Assembly (NCBI GenBank): GCA_006503535.1
Contig: QYRS01000007.1
Span: forward strand, 62,001-126,000
Length of the DNA stretch: 64,000 nucleotides
Direction: 5' to 3'
Source of the DNA: Arthrinium phaeospermum
Taxonomy: Eukaryota; Ascomycota; Sordariomycetes; Amphisphaeriales; Apiosporaceae
Numbering within the stretch: position 1 is the first letter of the stretch; every line of letters begins with the position of its first letter. This document shows positions 23,617 to 34,377 of this stretch, piece after piece. Both the position numbers and the translations under genes were made by a program. The notes under the pieces are model-generated. The model did not search any database. It was not told the origin of the DNA and saw only the letters and a list, made by a program, of their open reading frames with translations.

Positions 23617-24283
23617 ATCAGGTACTCGACAGCGATGGGGAATGGATTGAGACTAGCTAGATATGAGGAGTATTATATACGGATATGTGCCTATAGAATA
23701 GTAAATTTACCTAATGGTATATACTTTGTTCACCTCCTGCAGACATGACCCAGGCTTCTAATGAATGGCCACGTTCTTTATTGCCAATTCTCTTATGCAT
23801 AAGTAAGTTGGGATGAAGAGGAACCTAGAAGTTACATGTACATAAGGTAACCTTAAGTGGTAAGTACCTAATGTATCAAAAGCCCAGCGCCTGTGGCGAT
23901 GAATGGCCGCCCGGCGGATCGCCAGCCCCCCGCCAGCCACTGCTAAACGTAACCCCACTAAACCGCTAAGCAAGCATTCAGCATTGAAGCTACTGCAACG
24001 ACGTCACAAGCAGCTGGAAGCGTGCTAATGCATTACTGCTAATGACCTTTGTACAAGACCGCACTCACCCACTCACTCTGATCGCATGAATACCCATGTG
24101 TACCTACCCGACCCATAGTTCATGCTTCCCGGACGATCCCCAGCTGCCCATGCTCTCCCTCGGAGCCGCATAGTGAACCCTCCCCTCGATCGCACGCAAC
24201 GTTATTGGGCATCACTTTTGCAATCTGAATGAAAGAAGAAGTCACGACGACACCCGCGGGCCGCAATCCGGGCAAATGCAACC
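23617..24283. other. ECD to AAA ATPase spacer
   Basis: 3' flank of ECD and promoter of the MIT-AAA gene. No gene recognised. Confidence 0.65.
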
Positions 24284-26478
24284 ATGTGGGCGAACAAGGC
24301 TGTGTCCAACCTCCAGAAAACCTACGATGAGAGTTACCTGACATGCTCGACCGCCGTCTACTACGAGAGCCAAGGCAACGAGAAGGAGGCCATGCGGTAC
24401 TGGAAGACGGCGCTCGATCAGATCAATCACAACTCGCCCAGCAAGCCTAGCTATACCCCCAAATCCGAGACCGAGCGGGCCCTGCTCGACAGCCTGAAGA
24501 CCCTCGAGACGCAGTGCAAAGAACGGGTTGACCTGCTGGAAGCGCTTCGTATTTCCCGCGAAGAAGACACGGCTACCAAGCGCAACTCCTCCTCGAGCGG
24601 CACCAATGGCGGCGATTCTTCAAGTGCAGACCCCGGCGAGAGGGGCTGGATAGGTGGCGGGACTATCCCAGCCATATCCTACACGGAGCTTTCTAGGCCA
24701 TCGCTTCCTCCCAGGCCGTCCATGAATTACAGGAACACGTCGGAGAGAGCTGTGGTAGGGCGGAAAGACGGCCCTAGTGTAGAGCAGAGTTCACCTGCAT
24801 CGTCAGCGAAACAACGGCCCCCGTTGCCCCCGTACGCCTCGTCGACGACGCCCAGGAAGAAGAGCTCGAGATCTCCAAGCCCGGACAAGCGGACTATGCG
24901 AACAACGTTACGGTCGGGGAGATCTTCTGAGAAGGCGGCAAAGTCGTCACCTCGAATGACGCCGAAGAGCGCCGAGCGCCCTGGGGCAAGTAAAGCAGCT
25001 ACGTTAGCATGGTCCACCATCTCTTCCCGGGAGAACATTGGGAAAGCCAGTTCTTCGGACTTGCATTCGCCTGCTGCCTCTTTGAGCGAGCCGAGGCGCT
25101 CTAGTGAGCAACCGCGAAAAGCGTCAGCCTCTGCATTTTCCCAATGGGACAGCCATACTAGAAGGCTTGTGTCAACTCCTGATGATGGGGCTATGGACCC
25201 ATTGAGTCCCGGTTCGCCTTTGACAAGGCGACCGGAAGACTACGCTTTCCCGGGTCCATCCTCGCTGGCTCTGGGTGCCGCCTCAAGCGCCTTGGGCTCT
25301 CTGGCGATTGCCGATAGATCGGACCCGCCATCTTCACGTTCAGCACGTGCGCCCAGGCCGCACAACGGCTCCATGGCAGCACAAGATGCTGCTCGTGCGT
25401 TGACGAACCCAGGGGCTGATGCTGCGTCGGCTTCAGGGAGAAGTTCCACCGAGCCGCCTGTTCGAAGGAAGCCAGTAGCCCCCAGTCATTACCCACCGGA
25501 ACCCAACAGCGCCAAAAAGCGCGCGGCGCGGCCGAGGCGTGAGAAGAAACCGGACTTCGCTTCAACTTCAGAAGACGAAGAAAAAGATGCAAGCGGCGCT
25601 GTTGGGCGTAAAGAGGCGGGGTCGCCTGTGCCAGCCGACCTCACTATCGACTCTCCGGACGGGTCGGCAGAAGAAAAGGAGGATAAGGCAAAATCGGACT
25701 GGGAGAGAAAGAAGAAGGCAACCCTGAAGAGACTTCCTCCAGGCGTCGATAGCGCCGCTGCAAAGGCGATCTTCAACGAGATCGTCGTGGAAGGCGACGA
25801 AGTGCACTGGAGCGATGTAGCAGGGTTGGAGATTGCCAAGAGCGCGCTGCGGGAAGCTGTCGTCTACCCTTTTCTTCGACCTGACCTGTTCATGGGACTC
25901 CGCGAGCCAGCCAGGGGAATGCTGCTGTTCGGCCCGCCCGGAACCGGCAAGACCATGTTGGCCCGCGCTGTGGCAACCGAGTCCAAGTCGACCTTCTTCT
26001 CCATCTCGGCCAGCAGCTTGACCAGTAAGTATCTCGGCGAGTCCGAGAAGCTTGTGCGCGCCTTGTTCGCTCTCGCCAAGGCCATGTCACCCAGCATCAT
26101 CTTCGTCGATGAGATCGACTCGCTCCTTTCGCAGAGGTCCGGATCGGGAGAACATGAAGCTACCCAGAGAATCAAGACCGAGTTCCTGATACAATGGAGC
26201 GACCTGCAACGAGCTGCGGCGGGGCGGGAAAGCAGTCCCGGCGGCAAGGGGGAAAGCCGCGGTGATGCGAACCGGGTACTCGTGCTTGCGGCCACCAATC
26301 TGCCGTGGGCCATCGATGACGCCGCACGCCGTCGCTTCGTAAGGCGGCAGTATATCCCGTTGCCAGAACCAGAGACAAGGGCCACTCAGCTACGTACCCT
26401 TCTGGGTCAACAAAAACACAGTCTCGCAGAAGCTGACATTTCGGAACTAGTCGGGCTAACTGACGGTGAGTATATCAA

Positions 26479-26552
<74 letters not shown>

Positions 26553-26808
26553 CTAATTCACATATTGACTACCGATTCTACACATAGGCTTCTCCGGTTC
26601 CGATATTACGGCCCTCGCCAAAGATGCGGCTATGGGGCCCCTTCGGTCGCTTGGGGAGGCTCTGCTTCACATGACCATGGATCAGATTAGACCGATAGAA
26701 CTGGTCGACTTCAAGGCCAGTCTGCGCATGATCAGGCCCAGCGTCAGCCGAGAAGGCCTAAAAGAATACGAAGACTGGGCTAAACAGTTCGGAGAGCGTG
26801 GCGGCTAG
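24284..26808 (+). CDS. MIT-domain AAA ATPase of the Vps4/spastin/Yta6-Sap1 group
   Basis: Two exons, 24284-26465 and 26588-26808, give 800 residues. Residues 1-80 are a MIT-like three-helix region ([27 protein letters not shown]). A long Ser/Pro-rich disordered linker follows (about 90-480). The AAA module has Walker A GPPGTGKT near residue 549, Walker [17 protein letters not shown] near 605 and the sensor/arginine-finger region [17 protein letters not shown]. The second exon supplies the C-terminal Vps4-type helices ([20 protein letters not shown]). The family remodels protein assemblies such as ESCRT-III or severs microtubules; which one this does cannot be read from sequence. The intron has GTGAGT and ATAG and contains a 68-bp TC tract, so length changes there could affect splicing. 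It is convergent with uS17m. Confidence 0.92.
26483..26550. repeat. (TC)34 microsatellite inside the AAA ATPase intron
   Basis: About 34 TC units fill more than half of the 122-nt intron 26466-26587, between the donor and the branch region (GGCTAATTC / TTGACTACC). Confidence 0.9.
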
Positions 26809-27343
26809 TGCTGCTGGCTGCTGGCTGCTGCATTGACTTATTAAGAGCAAGGAAACAGTTACGTCTGTCCATTGTACTTCATCCACTCGTGCACATGGGG
26901 TTGTACGCATTCGAAAGAACGAGTGGACACGAAAAATGGACAATGTTCTGAATGGGAGGCGTTTTAGGTATTCACCAGGAGGGATGAGACAGGGGCATAG
27001 ATATGATACCCCGGCCTTGGGGTCACGGCCTAGGGGGCCAGCAGGCGGCAGCATACAATGGCATACCAAGAGAATTGGCGTGGATTGGGGTTTTGGTTTT
27101 GGCCACACACACGCTGCAGATTATGATCCATACTGTATATATACACTAACCCCTTACTGGGTGCGGTATCCAGCGACTGTTTTACACTTATTCTATGCTC
27201 TCGCCATGCCTTCCCAGGAGCTCCAGTATCCGGCCTGATTCGGCTATGAGTCTTCCATTTGCATTTTCCGTCCCAGTGGCGAGTCAGACCCTGGGTTTAT
27301 GCGTAACCCGGTAAATAATAGACAGGTTTCTCTTCTTCCTGAT
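26809..27343. other. Convergent AAA ATPase/uS17m spacer
   Basis: 3' flanks of two convergent genes. No gene recognised. Confidence 0.7.
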
Positions 27344-28034
27344 TTAGTCGACATCCGTGATACTCGTCGTCGTCGTCGTCTTCGTCGTCGTCCCTTCTTG
27401 CTGGTGCAGCCGGGCCTTGGCCAGCTTCTGTGCCCTCCGCTCCTCGGCCTCGGCCAGCTCGCGCTGCTTGGCCTCGCGGCGCTCCTTGGCGGCGGCCTCG
27501 CGGCGCTCGATCTTGACGACGCGCTGGGCGACGTAGTTGGCCTTCAGCTCCTCCTCGGTCGGCACGGGCGGCCGCGCGTCGATGGGCGTCCCGTACGGCG
27601 CGAGAATGTGCTTCACGACGTGCTTCTTCCGCGACGACTCCCGCCACCCCGCGGCGATGCTGATTACGTCGCCCTGCCGCACGCTGTTGGAGGGGTCGTG
27701 GACCAGGTGGTAGTGCGGATATTTGAAGGACTATGGTTTCATAGCGATTGTCAGCCAGTCTGTTGTTGTTGCTGCCGCTGCTGTTGCATCTTGTTGGGGT
27801 TGTGGAGATGGCAGAAGAAAAGGTCAAGCTGCATATCAAGAAGGGGGGGGGGCAAGTAGGTACCTTGGAAACGTGCTTCTCCCATCGTTGGCCCCAGAGG
27901 CGCACCTTGACCGTCTTATCCATGAGCCCGGCCGAAACTACGACGCCCGTCTTGCTGCCCTTGTACATACGCCCAGCATGGCCAATGCCGCTGGCTGCGG
28001 CCTCGAGGACCCGCGAGGCTCCTGGTGCACTCAT
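27344..28034 (-). CDS. MRPS17: Mitochondrial small-subunit ribosomal protein uS17m
   Basis: Two exons, 27864-28034 and 27344-27730, give 185 residues. The intron is 133 nt with GTACCT, a GCTGAC branch and an ATAG acceptor, phase 0. The S17 OB-fold is clear: GVVVSAGLMDKTVKVRLWGQRWEKHVSK, then FKYPHYHLVHDPSNSVRQGDVISI. The C-terminal extension is a charged helix rich in RREA/KRE repeats ending in a Thr/Asp tail, as expected in fungal mitochondrial S17 proteins, which are longer than bacterial ones. No strong presequence is visible; the N terminus is short (MSAPGASRVLEAAASG). It binds 15S rRNA in the mitochondrial small subunit. The gene is convergent with the MIT-AAA gene. Confidence 0.92.
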
Positions 28035-28576
28035 CTTGGTCGGATTCCTTCTTTTCTCGCGAAATGTGTTTGGGACTTTGCGCCCTTTCCCTGAATTGCT
28101 TCCGTCTGCCCAGTCTCAGTGTCGCGAATTTTCGTCCCCCTTTGTTATCGCGTCCGGGGAAATTGCCGTCGTTCAATCGCCCAATGGTCGGCGAGGCGAT
28201 GTCGAAATCTTTTTGGATTGAGGGCGGGCGATGCTTGCAGGGGTGGGTTTGGCCAGGCCAGTAAGGTTTCGCCCGGATTAAATCCTGCACTAGTGTCCGG
28301 CCCGGGTGCCATCTGGCATCTCCACCATCCCCGGGAACTCGACTTCAGGTCTCCACCAAACACCCCTATCGCTACCGTCATGAGCCCAGGGTATCACTCA
28401 ATTTCGGAGTCTGTAAAGCGTAGATCGCCAGCCAAGCATCTGCAAGTACTCGTGACGGGAGTACGAGTGTGATTCTCATTTGGAAATGGCATCAATGTGG
28501 TATCTACGGAAACATACATAACGCTAGTCAAACACGGTAAGCAAAAAGGGAAGACAGTGTAGGTTGAAGAAAGGAA

Positions 28577-28582
<6 letters not shown>

Positions 28583-28608
<26 letters not shown>

Positions 28609-28609
28609 G
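28583..28609. repeat. (GA)n microsatellite
   Basis: About 13 GA units, with a second short GA run at 28628-28640, immediately downstream (minus sense) of the tRNA-like gene. Confidence 0.85.
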
Positions 28610-28615
28610 AGGGCC

Positions 28616-28627
28616 AAAAAAGAAAAA
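28616..28627 (-). terminator. Probable Pol III terminator of the tRNA-like gene
   Basis: On the minus strand, T5 (28623-28627) and T6 (28616-28621) lie 25-37 nt past the tRNA 3' end. T runs of five or more are typical fungal Pol III stops. Confidence 0.55.
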
Positions 28628-28652
28628 GAGAGAGAGAGAGTTGACAGACAAG

Positions 28653-28786
28653 GGCCAAGCTGGGATTCGAACTGGAAACCGAGGATTAGTATTTGATTGT
28701 TTCTTTGTTGTTGTTAATGGAGGATGACTTACCCCAGGACCTCTTCCACCCAAAGGAAGTACGCTATACCACTGCGCCACGAGGCC
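28653..28786 (-). tRNA. tRNA-Pro(UGG)-like gene with a 61-nt GT-AG insert in the T arm
   Basis: Removing 28672-28732 leaves a 73-nt cloverleaf from 28733-28786 plus 28653-28671. The D stem pairs GCGC/GCGT around AGTGGTATA. The anticodon stem CTTCC/GGAAG closes the loop TTTGGGT, giving anticodon UGG (Pro). The T stem CTGGG/CCCAG closes TTCGAAT. The acceptor GGCCTCG/CTTGGCC pairs at five of seven positions, with T-T and C-T mismatches at 5-68 and 6-67. The insert sits exactly between T stem and T loop, begins GTAAGT, has TACTAAT about 14 nt before its end and ends CCAG. A box (TGGCGCAGTGG) and B box (AGTTCGAATCC, spanning the insert's last bases) are intact in DNA. No canonical 37/38 intron is present. 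It could be a working tRNA with a novel intron, a decayed pseudogene, or part of a tRNA-derived element. Confidence 0.6.
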
Positions 28787-30038
28787 GAGTGTACTCATTG
28801 CTGTTGGAATACGAATCTGTTATCAGTTCTCAAGACGACTCGTAGAAGGAATGGCCAGCCATGGCGGCTTCAGTGTGCATTCACTGTAGGCAGGTCTGTA
28901 AAGGTGAATCACGCCTCACGGGGGACTTCTCTAGGACACATAATCGGGCATAGTGGGCCTGTGTATGCCACTACGTATCCCAGCGGTTTTTGCTGACAAG
29001 AAATGAGCTGCCTTTCGGCATCCCAGGCTGCAGATAGACTTTCTGTAGGCCGTAGAACTGGAAACACACTCCTCTGGCAACCAATACTATCTTGTCACAA
29101 TCACGGCCCGTCGGGAATGACCCCTAATCGAGACAGCCCAAGTAGAGTCGTGACCGGGCTTCGCACCAGAGAGCTTCTGGCAGGGCCGGGGATGGACGTA
29201 ACGAATTGGCCAGGATGGCCGTAAACCGTCAATTCGGGTGGTTGAAGAAAACAAACCAGGCAACACCCTACCATGATATGTTTCGGGCGACTTCACCCGA
29301 ACGACCGCTCCATGGGCTTGAGACCAGTACGGCAGCCAAAGAACATTCAGTCGAGACCTCAGTAGCGAGCAACAAAAAAACCCCTAGGAGATCATTCTGC
29401 AGAAGGAAAGACCGTGGGGCAAAGGCATTATAGGATGAGTGTTCAAAGCAAGGGGCGTCTCGAAACATGTGGACACTGGCCCGAGGACCGACAAAGCCAC
29501 CTTCACAGAAAATAAGAGGGCAAAGACGGAGAAACAACAGACAAGAGAGCCTTATGATTTGACCGGTAGACGTAAACACCATGACATGGCACGAGGTGAA
29601 TCCGCGCGTGATAGGCAAGCAAGCTATATACATACATAACCCATACACAATTTGAAAACCAAAGACCTGCAAAACCTAACCGAAACCGCCCAAAACCCAT
29701 AGTAGAGTAGAAAAGTATGAATGTCTTCAAAGAACACGCTTCCATGACCCAAGCCGTCATGCCATGCAAGCCAACCCAAAGGGAAACGGCGTCATCCATG
29801 TCAATTGGTCCGCCCATTCTTCATGATAATCTCACGCCCTTTTTCTCCGTTCAGGCACGTTCTGTGTCACCGAGGTTCTCCTTCACAGTTGAGACTGAAC
29901 AGCTCAATTGTAGGATTCTGTCGCCTTTGGCCATTTGGATGAATGTTGTGAAGGGGGTCGTCAGGCGTATTCTAGCAGCATACCATTTACCTGATATCGA
30001 ATCCTGTTTCCTATTGCTTTTTTCTTGGTATGATTCCC
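28787..30038. other. Spacer between tRNA-like gene and VOC protein
   Basis: Short open frames only. The right-hand part is probably 3' UTR of the VOC-domain gene. Confidence 0.6.
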
Positions 30039-31757
30039 CTAACGCCGGGAGGATCTGCGGCTTCTGTTGCCGCCTACGCAGCTGATGCTGTCGTCCGGAG
30101 CGACACTGTCTTTGTCGTCGTCCCAGTCAGCAAGGCTGCCGCCCACCTCGCTTTCGGGCAGCGGCACCATGTTCGCCTTGGCGTACATGGTGGCCCTTCC
30201 ACCCGTAGGCATCCGTTTCACCCCGTTGTTCATTCCGAGGCGCGCCCCAAGGTCTTTCGCCATGGCGGAGACTGACTGCCGGGGAGGAGGCGGCCTGGAA
30301 GGAGGCGGCCTGGATCTGACCGGGATGGACATGGTCTCGGCCTTGACAAGTGTTGGCGGAGCCCGCATGGCAGCCTCCGATCGATCCGACCGCTCTGGTT
30401 TCCTTGTCCGATGAGTGCGGGTCGAAACATAGGATTCAAGTTCCGGCTCTGGGCGCCGCACCGATCGTCCGCTCGCATGCCTCGAAGGCTTCGACGTTGT
30501 GGCACGGCTCTTGGCGTCTAGGTCCGGCAGGAAGTCGTTTGCGTATCTGGAGCCGGCCTGGCTACGATACTCAGTCTCCATGAGCAGCTTCGGTGCGCCG
30601 GTGTGCTTGGATGCAGCGGTGCTCCTATGCTCCGCCTCGGCGATCATGAGCGGTCTGCGCGAGGAGCCGGCCTCGCTTCGTGTCCGATTCCGCCCAGTGG
30701 TACTGTGACGGGTAGAATGGCGGCTCGCGCGATCATCGAGCTCCTCGACCTCCCTCGACCGGTCTGGGGCTTGTGAGTAGCGAGCTACGTAGCTGGGAGG
30801 GGGATAGTGGCGAGCTCCTTTGGCAGGGGCATAGTCTTCGGGATAGCGAATCTTTTCCACGGTCCTTTCTACCTCGACATAGCGTTGGTGCTGGTTGGGG
30901 TAGGGGTCCGGCATGGTTGACCGCCTCTGCATGGCGGGAGGGTCAAACTCCTGGCGAGGGGCACGTTCACGGTCGTTCCTCATGTTCATGTAAGTGAGAG
31001 CGCCGCCAATTGCGGCGCCGGCAGCGACTGCTCCGAGTACACTGCTAATAATGGTGCCGGTGCCGAGACCGCTGGAATTCTCACGAGGAGATGGGGCTGG
31101 CTCAAAGGTCGACGTCGTCACACTGCGTCGATATGTAGTCCACGGCTCGTCCTCGGCGGGGGCAGCAGCAGGCGCGGGCCGTGCTGGGGGTCGGGCAATG
31201 GCGTTGGCTGCCGACCCACCCGGAGCAGCTCGGGAGCCGGCAACAGAATGAGCTGGCTGGGAGCGGGAGGCCACGTCGAGATTCCAGTCGAGGATCCGGC
31301 TTACTTCGCTAGTTGTTGATTGAGTCCGTCTCGCAGTGGAAGAGTTGTGGTGGGAGGGATGGTCCCGGGGAGGAAGATAGACGACCTCCATTATATTACC
31401 GTCGAGGTCAGTGATTCTGGCTCGACTCTCGCCACCGGAAGATGGGTCGGCGGGACGTGCGTGGCGGAGAAAATGACTGTCACCGCCGATCTTTGTGAGG
31501 TCAGGGTGTGCCCGCAGTCCTGCGGCGTGGAAGTCGGACACGACCGAAGGCGAAGACGCAGAAATCACAAAGCGGGCGCGTTTCAGCGGCGAATTGTCGT
31601 CACCGATGGCCTTGACCTCAAATATAGGGTCGCCACCCGCACCGTATATAATACGAGTAGAGTCGGCAGACAGGAAGCGGAGCCCAAGGGGGTGGGTGAC
31701 GGCTGAATAAAACGACGCAGACTCAGGCAGGCAGGTGACGTCGGCGTAGGGACGCAT
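30039..31757 (-). CDS. VOC (glyoxalase-fold) domain protein with a possible membrane helix and a long disordered tail
   Basis: The first in-frame ATG (31755-31757) starts MRPYADVTCLPESASFYSAV and gives 572 residues; the frame extends a little further upstream without an ATG, so a small upstream exon is possible. Residues 1-130 look like a VOC fold: FYSAVTHPLGLRF, IIYGAGGDPIFEV and the C-terminal signature RITDLDGNIMEVVY. After a Pro/Ala-rich linker comes a Gly/Ala-rich hydrophobic segment near residues 245-270 (SSVLGAVAAGAAIGGALTYM) that could be a transmembrane helix. The remaining 300 residues are Arg/Ser/Pro-rich and disordered. VOC proteins include glyoxalases and extradiol dioxygenases, but metal ligands cannot be assigned by eye, so no reaction is claimed. 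No named family member is recognised. Confidence 0.75.
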   Translation of the reverse strand: MRPYADVTCLPESASFYSAVTHPLGLRFLSADSTRIIYGAGGDPIFEVKAIGDDNSPLKRARFVISASSPSVVSDFHAAGLRAHPDLTKIGGDSHFLRHARPADPSSGGESRARITDLDGNIMEVVYLPPRDHPSHHNSSTARRTQSTTSEVSRILDWNLDVASRSQPAHSVAGSRAAPGGSAANAIARPPARPAPAAAPAEDEPWTTYRRSVTTSTFEPAPSPRENSSGLGTGTIISSVLGAVAAGAAIGGALTYMNMRNDRERAPRQEFDPPAMQRRSTMPDPYPNQHQRYVEVERTVEKIRYPEDYAPAKGARHYPPPSYVARYSQAPDRSREVEELDDRASRHSTRHSTTGRNRTRSEAGSSRRPLMIAEAEHRSTAASKHTGAPKLLMETEYRSQAGSRYANDFLPDLDAKSRATTSKPSRHASGRSVRRPEPELESYVSTRTHRTRKPERSDRSEAAMRAPPTLVKAETMSIPVRSRPPPSRPPPPRQSVSAMAKDLGARLGMNNGVKRMPTGGRATMYAKANMVPLPESEVGGSLADWDDDKDSVAPDDSISCVGGNRSRRSSRR

Positions 31758-34377
31758 GGAGAAATGAGGGCAGACACCGCAAAGCGTCTGGGGTACGGCG
31801 TATATGTGTGTGTGCGTGTGGTGTGACGAGGGAGGGCGCCCGCCCAGTTGGTCGTCAGGCAAGAGATGGCGCGAATCCCTTGGACGAGAATGAAACGCCC
31901 AAGATAACCAACGTCAACCTGAGGAATGTGACGGGATATGCAGGCAAATAGCCTCACAAGGCCAAGCACAGGCAGAGGCTGAGTGTGTGTGTGTGTGTGT
32001 GTGTGCGACGGGCGTGTTGGGTATATGCGAGCGCGGGGTATGTTGGTAAAGTATCCAGTGTACCTCTATAGAATACCTAATGGAGGGACGTGCTAGGCCG
32101 GGCGTAGTAGTATCTGCTGTTGCCAAAGTTCATGCAAGTAATGGAAAAAGGAAGTATATGCTCGAGTGAGACAAAACGCTATGGAGAAAAGCCACGACGA
32201 GGAGGAGACAAGTTGTGTATGCTTTCGGCGGCGGTACGGTATACACTTGTGGTCGCACAACAGCTTCTTGTGAAGGGGATGCTGGAGTCGCACGAGACGC
32301 AACAACTCTTGTGGGCTGATAAGCGTTCCGATCTGGCGTATGCAAAGATGTGAAAGTAGGCGAGCCAGCAGGAGAAGGATGGAGGTAATGGTATGTATCT
32401 AGATGGGAGGGGGGGAGGGGGATGCAGCGCCCATCCACTCATTATTCATTCATTCATTCCATCCAATCCATCCCCGACCGCCCCCTATCGTTTACATACG
32501 CGATAATTCAGACCGCCCATCGGATCGCGACATACATTAAGCCTTTGCGACTGACGACCGACCGCCAGTTTAGGTACTAATGCAGGACAAGCACTCCAAG
32601 AGGGGACCGGGCAATGCCAAACTCGGACCTCACGCTCTGGCACTGTACGCGGCTGCATAAAGCACCAGGGCTGCAGGGTGTGTTAGGCGCACTAGAGACC
32701 GACTACATGTACGATACTACGATACTACGATACTACGATGCTACGATGCTACGATGCCACCTACAGTCAGACATGTCCAACCCCGCCGGCTGAGGGAAAA
32801 GTGCCATCGCTCGGTGCAAGCGGTACATACAATATTTGCTACCTTGGGTACTGCCTTGGGAATGATTTGTGCCTCACGGTACGAGCTGCTTGGGGATCGC
32901 ACAATTGGCTACGGTCGGTCTACGGTGGGCGGGCTCTATCGATAGCATGTCAATCGACGGTAGCTCCAGGTGCGCCCTGGAACAAGATCGACCCCCCCGG
33001 TCTCACTCTCTGTCATTGGATTCAACTGAGGGATGGACAGGATGCCAACGCCTGCCACGTTGGAGGAGGGCCCCCGGGAAAAAATCGAGCACATCCACAG
33101 TCTGATGTCGAGCTGGATGATTCGATAGGAGCATGCGAGGAAGTGGTGCTTCTGCAGGTGGCTGCAGGCCCCCCGCTGTAGAGTGGAGATGCTGGGACAA
33201 TGCACACGCCATGCCATACTGTAGGTTATAGAGCGCCTTCGAAAGAAATGGGTTGGGCAACAATTCAGCGTAATCGAAGCCGTGTACCTACTAAGCTAAG
33301 TAAGCAGTACGGTACCGCCCTGCCCTTGGCTGGCCATCAATGATGATGGTGCTCACACCAACATCAGAAGACCGCTGCTTGCGCATAGCCTGCTGGGTTG
33401 AGCCCATCCGGTACACCCACGTCTTGTCCATCAAGACCAGTCACTATGAAGCAGCTCGTTGGCTAGCCTGGACGGACCAGAAGAAGGCACAGCCAAGACT
33501 AGCGGGTGACGATAGATACTACAGCAGCAACCATGCACAATTCAACCCGAGACGGTGCACACGATGTCTTCTGGGTTCAGATCTTCCAATTCATCGTGGC
33601 ACCTTCAGTACCACACTATCTGTGACGAGACTGCCGTCACCCTGATCCTACAGCCCTGAAAACGTCATCGGGATGCCTTCCCAAGCTCAAACCAGGAATG
33701 TTCGTCAGACAACACTAGACCCTTCTACGAATCTGAGGTGTATCTGCAATATTGTCTGATGCATCGGGTCGCCATCCGCAGAGCCTGCACCGGATTCAGG
33801 CCTCTCAGATGGCCCTTTCTTCCGCCATCATCAACGATCGTAAGACAGACATCATATCTGTTTGCGACTTCCTAATCCGTCGTCTCCGCGTGTCCATCCC
33901 AATGATAAAACATTTGGTTTAGATAAGATATATCGCTTGGGCCCAGGCAGCCTGTATGGCAGGCATGCAACTCGGTTCTCGGAAGATCAACATAGACAAC
34001 GAGGTTGGCGGGCTTAGCTACGCCACCACACCAGCCCATATCCGACCTGTGGTTAATAGTTTTACAAGTAGAGCATGACAGGAGAAAAATGACCAGAACA
34101 CAAAAAGGAAACACGTGGGCCAAGTTGAAGTGGCCCACAAAGACGATGAAACGTCTTGGATCCCATGTTGAACGCCTGTTGTTTTTGTTGCGAAAACAGA
34201 GACTGAACAAGAACCTAAGACCCAAGCTGACGGAGTCGCTTGCAACAAGGCCGAAATGTTGTATAACGGATGTTGCAAGCCGACGCCACTTATATCTCAT
34301 ACCTGTCGCGTTCCTTATTGCGTCCCGTTCCTGCTTCTTTCGGGTAGGCGCCGCCTTCACAACGTTGACGAGGACAA
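31758..34377. other. Spacer between VOC protein and NEP1
   Basis: No gene recognised. It holds a (GT)n tract at about 31984-32004, an 8-bp tandem repeat at 32710 and several unconvincing open frames. Confidence 0.55.
32710..32757. repeat. Six-copy 8-bp tandem repeat
   Basis: Three copies of TACGATAC are followed by three of TACGATGC, without interruption. Confidence 0.9.

Larger units (their letters stand above)
28035..28652. other. Spacer between uS17m and the tRNA-like gene
   Basis: uS17m promoter side plus GA microsatellite at 28583-28609 and purine tracts just 3' of the tRNA-like gene. No coding gene recognised. Confidence 0.6.

Noticed and set aside
28394..28798. 134-codon minus-strand frame across the tRNA-like gene
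   Set aside because: Its residues are a translation of the tRNA-like sequence and neighbouring CT repeat.
32738..33181. 147-codon plus-strand frame next to the 8-bp repeat
   Set aside because: Start lies inside the tandem repeat and composition is not protein-like.
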